The notes below the pieces were generated by a model. That model made no database searches. It was not told the origin of the DNA and saw only the letters and a program-made list of their open reading frames with translations. DNA of 64,000 bases from Mucilaginibacter paludis DSM 18603 (GTDB lineage: Bacteria > Bacteroidota > Bacteroidia > Sphingobacteriales > Sphingobacteriaceae): the NCBI RefSeq assembly GCF_000166195.2, contig NZ_CM001403.1:2808432-2872431 (forward strand). Direction: 5' to 3'. A program made the translations under genes and the position numbers. Within the stretch, counting starts at the first letter, position 1, and each line of letters begins with the position of its first letter. This document shows positions 36,811-45,749 of the stretch, piece by piece.

Positions 36811-36845
36811 CCTTTATTAAACCAATTATAGAACCAATTTTCTTT

Positions 36846-39800
36846 TTAAACTTTTAAAAAACTATCTGCCAACTGATGATAGGATGCAGCTAAATCAAGA
36901 TGGGTTTTCGCGCCAAGGTGCATCGTTTCCATCTCGAGTACTTGCTGAAACAGGGCAACGCTTTCTTTCCGGTTATTTAAACCTAATTGACCGAGGCCCT
37001 GTAAATAAAGACAATGAATCCGGTTCAGCAAATTCAAATCTCCATCAAAAACCATCAGATCCGGAAGAGAAACGGCGAAGTAGTCGATCTTAATCTGATC
37101 GTCAATATGCTGCTGTCCGTAGCTGATCAATTTATTAAAAATACTTTCGGCACGGTGGTCGTCTCCAATTTTTCTGAGCGCCAGCCCCTGATAAAATATT
37201 TTATCAGGTGGCGAATCATTATAAAATACAGCAGCACTCGGATACTCATCTCCAATGGCAGCCGTTTTCCATGACCGACCGGCTGTTTCCTCATCACCTG
37301 AAGCCTGGTAAGCGCAACCCAGCCAAAAATAAATATCATTATCACGTGCCCCTGGTAATTTTCCTTCGCCTAAATTGTCAGGATAGCGTAGCGCTTCGTT
37401 GAGCAATTCAATAGCCGTTTCAGGGTTCTTCTTCAAAATCGACAATTTGGCCCTTTCCATCAGGCTGTAAGTATATTGAGCAGCCACTTTGCCTTCACCG
37501 CCTTCCCAGGGATGGAATTTGCGGTTCATCAGCATATCATATGCTACCCCGAAATCACCCAGAAAATTGCGTATTGCAGCTATCTCCAGGTAAACGTCAT
37601 CTCTCAGCGTTGCTGTTCCAAGATTTTCCTGTAAAAAGGCCAACCGTTTTTCAGGATTATAATTAAGGCGCTTATAGAGCTGATCAAGTTCCATTAACAT
37701 CCTTGCATCATTTTTATTAAGTTGAAATGCCTTGTTGAAATGAAAAAGCGCCCTGTCTTTATCCCCGGATTTATTAAACAGCGCAATTCCAAGATTCCTG
37801 TTTACAGTTGCGAATTCGCTGTCAATTTGGTAAGATAGTTCCCAAAGGCTGATGGCTTCTGCATACTGGCGCTTATCAAAATACAGGTTACCCAAGTAGT
37901 ACGGTGCTTTGCTGTCGGCAGGATTGAGCTTCATAGCATTTTTCAACACCTTAATATCTTCCAGGCGATTCGGAAAACAGTAACCCGGGTCTACTACAGC
38001 GGCTACCGTCAAATAGTTCATACAACCATGCTGATCACCTGACCTGGAATAAATATAGACCAGGTAATAGTTAATAAGCGGTGTATTGAACTCCTCCTTA
38101 TTTGCCAGTAATAAGATGGCTGCGGCATCCTGGTATAAGCCCTGATTGATAAAATCAATTGTGCATTCAATCAGGTTGTGCGCAGTGCCGCGGCTCCGGG
38201 ACTTGAGCAGATTCAAGGTCTGCATGGCTTTGTCTTCCTGCTGAAGTTCCTGATAACATAAGTACAATTGGTAAAGGGCCCCGAAATTAAAGCCGTCGCG
38301 TTCAATAGTACTTTGAGCAACGGAAAGCGCTTCAGTAACCTTCCCCATTTTTTTAAGTGCCTGAATTTTGATCAGATAGGCTTTGCCATTCCGGGCATTC
38401 CTGTCAATTGACCAGTTGATGTGCTCAAGTGCTTTTTCATAATCCCCCTTCAATAAATCGAGTTGTGCTATAAAATAGTAAGCTGCATCCTGCCAGGCGC
38501 TGCTCCATCCGGCTTTAAAAAACGCCTCATAAGCCTCTTCTTTACGACCGAGGTATTTCAAACTAAGCCCCAGGTTAAAATAGGGTTCGCCATCATAAGG
38601 ATTAGGGTTTCTGGCGATTAAGGTTTTGATTGCTGCCCGAAAAAAAGCTTCACTCTTTTCGAACATCCCGCGTCTGAGATACCACACACCAAGCGCGTTA
38701 TTATTACGGACATCGCCGGGATCCAGTTCCAATGCTTTTTCATAATAAGGAACAGGATTAAAAGTGGCATGGCGGTACTGTTCCAGGTGCTGCCCTGTTA
38801 AAAACAATTGTTCTGCATTGTTGATATCCGCCGGCGATTCTGCAGGTGCCGCAGCCACCGGTATATCTTCGTTTTCCTGTTTTCCGTTATAACGCAGCAA
38901 TTCTTTGCCATTTTTATCAATTATACTGACAGTAATAGCGTTTTCTTTTATATGATCAGGGCCATTCAACGTGCGGTCATAAATGTTATAGGGGTCTATA
39001 TCGACAATATCCTCAAACAGCAGATCCGCTCCTATAAAAACCCTGATACCGACTGACTTGTACATTGATGTGGCAAAAACCTTTACACCAAGTTCATTTT
39101 GGTTCAAATCAAGACTAAGCAACAGATCCTTGCTTGCATTTTTGATCAGGCCCAGTTCACGGTAAGGAAGAAAGTATTGCGTAAATGACTTTTCTTCAAA
39201 TGGCATCAGCCAGGTAAAGTCGGGTTGATTATCCGTGTAAACACCCGTCATTAATTCAATATATGGGCCGTCTTCATCGGTGAGATTGCGGTCCCAGGCG
39301 ATGCCAAAATCTCCGTTGCCCCATGTCCATTGCTTCTTCCCCGGAGAAACGTGATGGTCCGCTATATGCAGCATACCTGCTTTGGAATCATGTTCATAGC
39401 CACCTACAAAATCATATGCGGAGTTGACAGCCATATAGGACGTTGGTACCGGGATGTTCTTATACATCGAAATATCCGTTCCAGGGCTGTAGTCGACCTT
39501 GTAATAAGTGCCAGTAGCAATGGGAAACGTGGAAACGTCCCGTTTGCCGTGATCAAAAACCGCGTTAACATCCGGGGGAAACACAGACTGATAATGGTCA
39601 TTAACCTTAACCGCCGGATTGGCCCACCAAAGAAAAGTTTGCGGTAGCGGCGTCGGGTTAGATAGCCTGGCTTTTATTTCCAGGTAAGCGTGGTCCGGGT
39701 GAAGGGTAAATCCGGCCATGCCTTTGGTATGGAACATTTTTTCCAGTTCATTTACCCAAACAGTTACACTGCCATCAGTATTCTCTTCAATATTAAAATC

Positions 39801-40199
39801 TACGGCATCGAAGGTGCTCGGGCGATGATGCTGCGGCCAGTTGAATTCTATCCCGCCGGATATCCATGGGCCGCAAAGACCAACAAGAGCAGGTTTGATC
39901 ACCTGGTTATAATAGATAAAATGCCTTTCTTTGATTTTATCGTAAGCCATCTGAACCCGTCCGCCCAATTCAGGCAGAATCATTATTTTAATGAAGGCAT
40001 TTTCGAGGAAAACGGCAGTGTATCCCCGGTCTTCTTTTTCATCGGATATTTTCTCGATCACCGGGTTGGGATATACAACCCCGCTGCTGCCCTGGTAGAT
40101 CCTTTTCTCAAAAAACATCGGGTTTTTATCAGGCTCTCCGGCCCCGTAGGTCGGGATAATCACTTTTTCTATCCAGGCTTTAACTATCATGTATTTCAT
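36846..40199 (-). CDS. DUF5107 domain protein with TPR repeats
   Basis: An 1117-residue cytoplasmic-looking protein without a signal peptide. The N-terminal about 380 residues form a DUF5107-type, aldose-epimerase/galactose-mutarotase-like beta-sandwich (LENAFIKIMILPELGGRVQ, GPWISGGIEFNWPQHHRPST, ITVWVNELEKM-like, YPLYFLP-type YFLPYRELG). From about 455 to the end come many TPR units (NNNALGVWYLRRGMFEKSEA, PYFNLGLSLKYLGRKEEAYE, APYYLGNLYFDKRQYAEAIS, and others). The reaction is not established to my knowledge; carbohydrate handling is likely from the fold and the PUL context. It follows the MFS symporter after 8 bp and ends the operon at a terminator. The start could also be the ATG three codons in. 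Confidence 0.87.
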   Translation of the reverse strand: MKYMIVKAWIEKVIIPTYGAGEPDKNPMFFEKRIYQGSSGVVYPNPVIEKISDEKEDRGYTAVFLENAFIKIMILPELGGRVQMAYDKIKERHFIYYNQVIKPALVGLCGPWISGGIEFNWPQHHRPSTFDAVDFNIEENTDGSVTVWVNELEKMFHTKGMAGFTLHPDHAYLEIKARLSNPTPLPQTFLWWANPAVKVNDHYQSVFPPDVNAVFDHGKRDVSTFPIATGTYYKVDYSPGTDISMYKNIPVPTSYMAVNSAYDFVGGYEHDSKAGMLHIADHHVSPGKKQWTWGNGDFGIAWDRNLTDEDGPYIELMTGVYTDNQPDFTWLMPFEEKSFTQYFLPYRELGLIKNASKDLLLSLDLNQNELGVKVFATSMYKSVGIRVFIGADLLFEDIVDIDPYNIYDRTLNGPDHIKENAITVSIIDKNGKELLRYNGKQENEDIPVAAAPAESPADINNAEQLFLTGQHLEQYRHATFNPVPYYEKALELDPGDVRNNNALGVWYLRRGMFEKSEAFFRAAIKTLIARNPNPYDGEPYFNLGLSLKYLGRKEEAYEAFFKAGWSSAWQDAAYYFIAQLDLLKGDYEKALEHINWSIDRNARNGKAYLIKIQALKKMGKVTEALSVAQSTIERDGFNFGALYQLYLCYQELQQEDKAMQTLNLLKSRSRGTAHNLIECTIDFINQGLYQDAAAILLLANKEEFNTPLINYYLVYIYSRSGDQHGCMNYLTVAAVVDPGYCFPNRLEDIKVLKNAMKLNPADSKAPYYLGNLYFDKRQYAEAISLWELSYQIDSEFATVNRNLGIALFNKSGDKDRALFHFNKAFQLNKNDARMLMELDQLYKRLNYNPEKRLAFLQENLGTATLRDDVYLEIAAIRNFLGDFGVAYDMLMNRKFHPWEGGEGKVAAQYTYSLMERAKLSILKKNPETAIELLNEALRYPDNLGEGKLPGARDNDIYFWLGCAYQASGDEETAGRSWKTAAIGDEYPSAAVFYNDSPPDKIFYQGLALRKIGDDHRAESIFNKLISYGQQHIDDQIKIDYFAVSLPDLMVFDGDLNLLNRIHCLYLQGLGQLGLNNRKESVALFQQVLEMETMHLGAKTHLDLAASYHQLADSFLKV

Positions 40200-40207
40200 A
40201 TTTATAT

Positions 40208-41554
40208 TTAATGTGCTGCAAAATTTGATTCCAGTTGTTCCAGGGATTGTCCTTTAGTTTCCTTGACTTTAATCCTAATGAACACAAATCCGAAAAAACA
40301 AACAACCGCATAGAGGTAAAAAGGCCCGTAAGTTCCCAGTGCTTCAGCCAGCAGGGGGAAAGTAAATACAAGCAGAAAATACGCTCCCCATAAACATAGT
40401 ATGGCAAAAGAAGAAGCAGTACCCCTGATGTGATTAGGAAATATTTCAGATATTATAACCCATGTAACAGGAGCCAGAGATGTGGCATAGACTGCAATGG
40501 CGAGCAATACCAGAAAAGATATCCACCCGGCGGAAGCCTGATGGCCGAGCGCATACGCCAGCGCGAGATAAATAATGGTCAGGCCAAGCGAACCGAACAT
40601 GATCAGGGGTTTTCGTCCTAAACGATCAACCTGCCACATCGCCAATAAAGTAAATAAGGTATTCACCACGCCGATAATTACCGTTTCCCAAAGCTGGCGG
40701 TCAAGATCGGCTCCTATAGATTTAAAAATAGTGGAGGTATAATTAAACACGACATTGATCCCGCAAAATTGTTGGAAAACAGCAAGTGTCACACCAACCA
40801 AAACAGCCGGCCGCACCGCTTTGGCAAATACGTTAAGATAACCGCCATTGGTTGCGGCTGGTGCACTTTTTTCCAGGTCTTCAACAATCCTGGCCGCGGC
40901 AGTTGCTGAGCCAATTTTGCAAAGTGTTTTAAGTGCATCTGCTTTGAGCCCTTTGCTGAGTTGCCAACGGGGGCTTTCCGGCAAAAAAACAACACCAAAC
41001 AGAAAAAGCAGGGATGGGATCACGCCAAGGCCGAACATCCATCTCCAGGCTTCCGGCCCTTTGTCAGCCAGAGTATAATTGACAAGGTTTGTGATCAGTA
41101 TCCCCAAAACAATGGTTAACTGGTTAAGTGCCACGTTTCTGCCCCTCACCGCAGCAGGCGAAATTTCAGATATATAAAGGGGACTGAGCATGGAAGACAT
41201 GCCCACGCCGATGCCCGCTCCAAATCGGAACAGGATAAAAACAGGCAGATTTGCGGCGAACGCCATCGCTACCGAAGACAGCGCAAAGATCGAAGCTGCT
41301 ACCATTAAGCCGGGGCGTCTTCCGTAACGGTCGGCGATCCTTCCGGCCAGCAGACTCCCGGCCATACAGCCAAGGGCAAGCGAGCCGGTTAAAAAACCTT
41401 CACCCAAGGCACTCAGCGCGAACTGTGATTTTAAAAAAGGCAAAGCTCCCGAGATTACGGCGAAATCAAAGCCGAAAAGGTACCCACCAAGGGCCGAAAT
41501 GAATGATATGGAAATAATATAAGAGTGGTTAAATTTTTCGGTTGCTATTTGCAT
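40208..41554 (-). CDS. Sugar-proton symporter (MFS, sugar porter family)
   Basis: A 448-residue inner-membrane transporter with twelve predicted helices and the sugar-porter signatures: GYLFGFDFAVISGAL in helix 1, GRIADRYGRRPGL between helices 2 and 3, PLYISEISPAAVRGR after helix 4, PESPRWQLSKG in the central loop, QQFCGINVVFNYT in helix 7, DRLGRKPLI between 8 and 9, and an EIFPNHIRG-type segment after helix 10. It imports a monosaccharide released by the PUL enzymes, plausibly xylose, galactose, arabinose or glucose. It lies between the GH30-like gene (148-bp gap) and the DUF5107/TPR gene (8 bp). Confidence 0.93.
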   Translation of the reverse strand: MQIATEKFNHSYIISISFISALGGYLFGFDFAVISGALPFLKSQFALSALGEGFLTGSLALGCMAGSLLAGRIADRYGRRPGLMVAASIFALSSVAMAFAANLPVFILFRFGAGIGVGMSSMLSPLYISEISPAAVRGRNVALNQLTIVLGILITNLVNYTLADKGPEAWRWMFGLGVIPSLLFLFGVVFLPESPRWQLSKGLKADALKTLCKIGSATAAARIVEDLEKSAPAATNGGYLNVFAKAVRPAVLVGVTLAVFQQFCGINVVFNYTSTIFKSIGADLDRQLWETVIIGVVNTLFTLLAMWQVDRLGRKPLIMFGSLGLTIIYLALAYALGHQASAGWISFLVLLAIAVYATSLAPVTWVIISEIFPNHIRGTASSFAILCLWGAYFLLVFTFPLLAEALGTYGPFYLYAVVCFFGFVFIRIKVKETKGQSLEQLESNFAAH

Positions 41555-41702
41555 TCCAGGTAAAGAATTTAATAATTGGTTGTTTAAAATAGATCAGTTT
41601 TGTTATCGTCAAAAGCTGAACGCATTGCTCACCGAAGATAACAGGACAACTTTTGAAAAAAATGGACGATTAAAAGATATAACTGGATATTCTTATGGCC
41701 AC

Positions 41703-43154
41703 TTACCAGGTTACCCTCACCGTAGTAAACGATTTACCGGCAAAGTCGACGTCATAATAATTCAAATTGACGTTATCCTGGCTCCACACTAATGCATTGT
41801 TTTCTATTGCACTGGTTCTGTAGATCTTTATAGTGGAGATATTACCGCCAAAGTTCAGTCTGACCTTGTTTTGCGCATCGGTATTCCAGTTAACAACGTT
41901 GATATCCGCCCGGTTTGCCGTGGTGAATGCGCTCACATTATCATTTCCAAAATTGGCGATCCCCGTTAAGGTAGTAGGGATATAATTTTCATTAAGCAGG
42001 TTTGCAGTATATTGCTGGAACGCATAGTAGTTTTTCTTCCGTTGGGCGGGGGCTCCCCATGGCGTGTACAAAAGTCCGCCAAAGTTAGTTTCAGGGTTTC
42101 CCCATTCGAAATACAGCCAGCCTTTTGCCCCTCCTTTGAAAGCATCGTGGAATTTATTAACCAGGTCAAGCGCAGAGGTAAGTTCATCAGGTGTACTTCC
42201 CATGCCAAACCCCGCGTGCCACTCCGTCATGTACAGTCCTTTGGCCCCGGCGGCTGATGAAGCTGCGGCAAAATTAGTAGCAGAACTTCCGGAATATTGA
42301 TGAGTCGTGTAAAGGTTCATATTTCCGGACGCGTTAAGAGCAGCAATATAACTTCCTGTATGGGTTACGTCAATACAATCCGGCGAGGCAAAAAGTGGAA
42401 CGGGGATGCTTAACGACTGTAGTTTCGTCTTCAGCCATCCGGCTGTACTGGTATAGACACTTTGTGCCTGTGCCGCGGTAAATTCGGCAGATTCATAAGG
42501 CACCGCGGAAGATGGATAGTCAGGTTCATTCATCAGGCTTAAATAATCGACGCCGATTCCGTTGTCCTTAAGATTTTTAATATGAGCGTACAAAAACTCG
42601 CCAAATTCGTTGTAGGCATTCGTTACGCTGGCGTTAAGGGTCCCGCCATTATTGACGCTGCTATTGCTCTTCAGGTACTTTGGCGGGGACAATACTATAG
42701 CCCAGATTTTGATTGCCGGATTAACCAGCCTGGCTTTTTTGACCGCAGTGATCTGGTCAACCAGGTTAGAATTTCCTGTAAAGTTGAACTTGGAAAAATC
42801 AGTATTATTTGGGTCTGCATTATCATTGACATCCTCAACTCCGTCCGCACGGAGAACGATTTTAAAAACGTTGACGTTGAGATCATGCCAAAGCCAGTTG
42901 GCGGCATCAGTAAAATTAGTAATCCCATTTACCAGGTGCCCGCTGTAGAAGTAGCAGCCAGCTCCAATGAGATCGATTTTCTGCTGGGGACTTCCTATAC
43001 CAACGGTAATACTCCCTCCGCTCTGAATTGAATTTACAATGGGCTGCTTTATTGGCTGCTGCTGTTGAGCAGGTGCCATGCTGTTTTTATTACAGGACGT
43101 AGCGCCGCATCCCAGCGATATAACCAGCAATAAAAGAAGTTGGTGCTTTCTCAT
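41703..43154 (-). CDS. GH30-like glycoside hydrolase lipoprotein
   Basis: A 483-residue lipoprotein: lipobox GCGATSCNKNS (Cys21). A TIM barrel of the GH30/clan A type carries the acid/base candidate Glu210 in DYLSLMNEPDYPS and nucleophile candidate Glu311 in GLYMTEWHAGFG. A beta-sandwich domain follows to the end (SAFTTANRADINVVNWNTD). It is divergent from the GH30 at 30162, so it probably attacks a different linkage of the same glycan. It is first in the operon GH30-like > MFS > DUF5107/TPR and divergent from the AraC regulator, with an operator between them. Confidence 0.85.
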   Translation of the reverse strand: MRKHQLLLLLVISLGCGATSCNKNSMAPAQQQQPIKQPIVNSIQSGGSITVGIGSPQQKIDLIGAGCYFYSGHLVNGITNFTDAANWLWHDLNVNVFKIVLRADGVEDVNDNADPNNTDFSKFNFTGNSNLVDQITAVKKARLVNPAIKIWAIVLSPPKYLKSNSSVNNGGTLNASVTNAYNEFGEFLYAHIKNLKDNGIGVDYLSLMNEPDYPSSAVPYESAEFTAAQAQSVYTSTAGWLKTKLQSLSIPVPLFASPDCIDVTHTGSYIAALNASGNMNLYTTHQYSGSSATNFAAASSAAGAKGLYMTEWHAGFGMGSTPDELTSALDLVNKFHDAFKGGAKGWLYFEWGNPETNFGGLLYTPWGAPAQRKKNYYAFQQYTANLLNENYIPTTLTGIANFGNDNVSAFTTANRADINVVNWNTDAQNKVRLNFGGNISTIKIYRTSAIENNALVWSQDNVNLNYYDVDFAGKSFTTVRVTW

Positions 43155-43213
43155 AAGTATTTTCTTCGGTTAATAAATCGGTTGGTAATTTTCGGAAATA
43201 AAACAGCTTGAAA

Positions 43214-43250
43214 ATATGGACACAATTAGGATTTATATGGACTATATTAT
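43214..43250 (-). promoter_or_regulatory. AraC-type operator of GH30-like operon (21-bp spaced direct repeat)
   Basis: On the minus strand two identical GTCCATAT half-sites start 21 bp apart (plus-strand 43235-43242 and 43214-43221); the nearer one is 59 bp before the GH30-like ATG. The shared 13-mer TGGACTATATTAT spans 43238-43250. The site lies in the divergent intergenic region and is about 127-163 bp upstream of the AraC regulator's start, so it could also serve autoregulation. Confidence 0.75.
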
Positions 43251-43376
43251 TATCAGGCTGAAATTAATTTCAAATCAAATTTTTAATTTTTACGTTTACT
43301 AATAAGTAAATCCGTTTGCGAATTGGCAGCCCGCGCCTGCGTGAAAAATAGTAGTAGAAACCAGTTATATTTTGAT

Positions 43377-44276
43377 ATGAATTATAAAAAAGACGGGTTC
43401 GACGGACAAAAAGCGATTGTTATTCCCAGATCGATTGTAAACAGATTTTGTCTTTCCAATGATATTATCAAAGGATCTTATATCACTGATATCGGCTATT
43501 ATCCCAAAGCGAAATTCCACTTCCGGAAGAGGGCTCAGGGAGCAGAGCAAAATATACTTATATATTGCGTGGAAGGCACCGGACTCGTATCCATCAAATC
43601 GGTAAAGCATACAATCGTTCCGGGAGACTTTATTATCATTCCGCATAGTGTTTCTCACTCGTATGAAACGAATGAAAAAACACCCTGGACAATTTATTGG
43701 TGCCATTTTAAAGGTGAGCAGGCAGATGCACTGGTTAAATGGCTGTATTCAAAAGGGCAAAGCTATAAATACAGTGTTGAATTTGTCCAGGAGCGCATCA
43801 CGCTATTTGAACAGCTTTACACTTATCTTGAGCAAGGATATAGTATGGAGAACCTGACTTATATTAATTTATTAATGCTGCAATTTTTAAGTTCCTTTAT
43901 TTATAGTGATAAATACAGGACAAAGCTATCCGAAAAGAATATTGATATCCTTGAAAAATCTATCTTTATCATGCAGAATAATCTCGAAAAGTCTCTGACG
44001 CTTTCCGACCTGGCAGCATCGGTCAACTTGTCTAACAGCCATTATTCAGCCATCTTTAGAAAAAAAACAGGGTTTCCGCCAATTGAATATTTTAATCACC
44101 TGAAAATTCAAAAGGCCTGTCAGTATTTACAATTTACAAAACTGAGGATAAGTGAAATTGCTTTTAAAATCGGGATAGATGATCCATTTTATTTTTCGAG
44201 ACTTTTTACCAAAACAATGGGGTATGCACCAAAAGAGTATCGCGAAACAAGGTATTCAGCCAATCAGGAAAAGTAG
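43377..44276 (+). CDS. AraC family transcriptional regulator of the PUL
   Basis: A 299-residue regulator starting at the ATG before NYKKDGFDGQ; a longer frame from a TTG at 43323 has an unlikely extension. The N-terminal cupin-like ligand domain (about 40-130: NILIYCVEGTGLVSI, VPGDFIIIPHSVSHSYE) precedes a C-terminal double HTH (about 195-292: LSDLAASVNLSNSHYSAIF, RISEIAFKIGIDDPFYFSRLF, MGYAPKEYRE). The family senses sugars and activates transport and hydrolase genes. It is divergent from the GH30-like operon, and both PUL operons carry 21-bp spaced direct repeats suited to an AraC dimer, so it is the likely activator of both. Confidence 0.92.
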   Translation: MNYKKDGFDGQKAIVIPRSIVNRFCLSNDIIKGSYITDIGYYPKAKFHFRKRAQGAEQNILIYCVEGTGLVSIKSVKHTIVPGDFIIIPHSVSHSYETNEKTPWTIYWCHFKGEQADALVKWLYSKGQSYKYSVEFVQERITLFEQLYTYLEQGYSMENLTYINLLMLQFLSSFIYSDKYRTKLSEKNIDILEKSIFIMQNNLEKSLTLSDLAASVNLSNSHYSAIFRKKTGFPPIEYFNHLKIQKACQYLQFTKLRISEIAFKIGIDDPFYFSRLFTKTMGYAPKEYRETRYSANQEK

Positions 44277-44408
44277 TGAGGTCATCTTATTTACGTGAGA
44301 TTCCTTGCACAGGTAATTGTAAATAGTTAATGATGCAGATATATCAACGACAAGCCCCTATTATCAAACCTAATCGCTCAAACGCTGTTATGTGTCTATC
44401 TTCAGGTA

Positions 44409-45177
44409 ATTGATATACCCATAAAAGGACCTTCCGCTGAAATATTAAAAGCGCCGGAAACAGCCCCGAATATGTACCTGGTGCTTTCGCCGGATCTGTA
44501 CATTATTACTGCCAGTGCCGCATACTTGGAAGCTACACAAACAACCCGCGAGAACATTGTCGGTAAACATATTTTTGAGGCATTCCCGGACAATCCCGAC
44601 TTGCCGGATGGCGACGACGGGATGCACAATATCAATGCCTCTTTACAAGCTGTTCTTCACACTAAAAAGCCGGACCCTGGCCAGATCCTGCCGCGAAAAA
44701 GTGTTGGGCCAGGATGCAGTTTTCTTCGGTCCGAAACAAGCTGCCTTGTGTACCGGTTGCGTGAATGAACAGATGGATCAATACTATAAGGACTTAACCG
44801 TTCAGATCGCACATGACCTTTTGCAACTATCGGCTGAACAAAAATACTTCACAGAACAGATTGACATGGGTAAAGATATGCTTATCAAACTGGGTTATGA
44901 TCGACGGACTTATTTACCAACCTACAATTACGAAGTCCGTTACCGGAACACGCTTGCTGCCATTGAAAAGATTCGGAGCGCAGAAGAGATTTTTTTATCA
45001 CAGAGTGGCGATCATGTATACAAAATTGGATTTGTGACCAAAGGCCAGGAAGTTTTTACCTGGCGATTGAACCATGATCTTTCTGTTCATGACATCAGCA
45101 CTTTTTCGAAAAATGCTAGTGAAATCCGGGACTACCGCAAAGGTTTTTTGATGATAGCCAATCGTGAAAGCTCTTGA
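44409..45177 (+). pseudogene. PAS-domain sensor remnant joined to an unidentified segment
   Basis: From 44409 the frame encodes a PAS domain (MYLVLSPDLYIITASAAYLEA, REDIVGK-like RENIVGKHIFEAFPDNP, NASLQAVLHTKKPD) of the type that opens Bacteroidota histidine kinases. Near 44680 homology stops. In the next frame a different sequence runs to 45177 (CREKVLGQDAVFFGPKQAA, CTGCVNEQMDQYYKDL, AEEIFLSQSGDHVYKIGF, then a Ser/Arg-rich end), which I do not recognise. The kinase core is missing. This reads as a deletion chimera, not a functional gene. Confidence 0.55.
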
Positions 45178-45181
45178 ATTA

Positions 45182-45466
45182 CTAACGAAGTTTCCTTACA
45201 CCGGTTATAATTCTTCTGCATTTTTCAGGATGCTGCTGAATTGAGCTTGATCTTTGGGATTTCAAAATTCGTCCTTCTAATAAGTTGAAAGGGAGTAATT
45301 TGTGTAGGCCAAATTCGCCTTGTACTTCTATCACGTAATTAACCTCGCGGCCATTGATATAAAATCGGTCGCCGGTTACATCGATGGTGAAGTTACCATT
45401 AAAAACGACACGGCTCCTGTTACAGCTAAATAAAAATTTGATCACTAACTTATTATCAAGTTGCAA
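45182..45466 (-). CDS. Small hypothetical protein
   Basis: A 94-residue frame with beta-strand-like content (VVFNGNFTIDVTGDRFYI, NYVIEVQGEFGLHKLLPF) and a basic C-terminus. No signal peptide, membrane helix or recognised motif. It is convergent with the PAS remnant, leaving only 4 bp between them, and could itself be a truncated gene. Coding status is uncertain. Confidence 0.35.
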   Translation of the reverse strand: MQLDNKLVIKFLFSCNRSRVVFNGNFTIDVTGDRFYINGREVNYVIEVQGEFGLHKLLPFNLLEGRILKSQRSSSIQQHPEKCRRIITGVRKLR

Positions 45467-45749
45467 ACATTATTTGATTAGCGAAATAACACTGTGAAAT
45501 ATTAAAACGGTATAAATTGAATTTTTTTCGGCATCTTAACTCACATTTTAAGGATCGGTTTTTTTTTATCATGAAACGTTCGTTCAGTGGAATGTGAGAT
45601 TAACAGAAAATACTTTCCACCTACTTTCAGTAATCGCTATTAAATTGAATTAATAAAAAAAAATTTACATTCTAAATAATTATGAAAATACCTTTTCCTT
45701 TGTCTTTTTGTTTTGACCTTACCAAATACTTACATTGCAGGAAAGTTAA

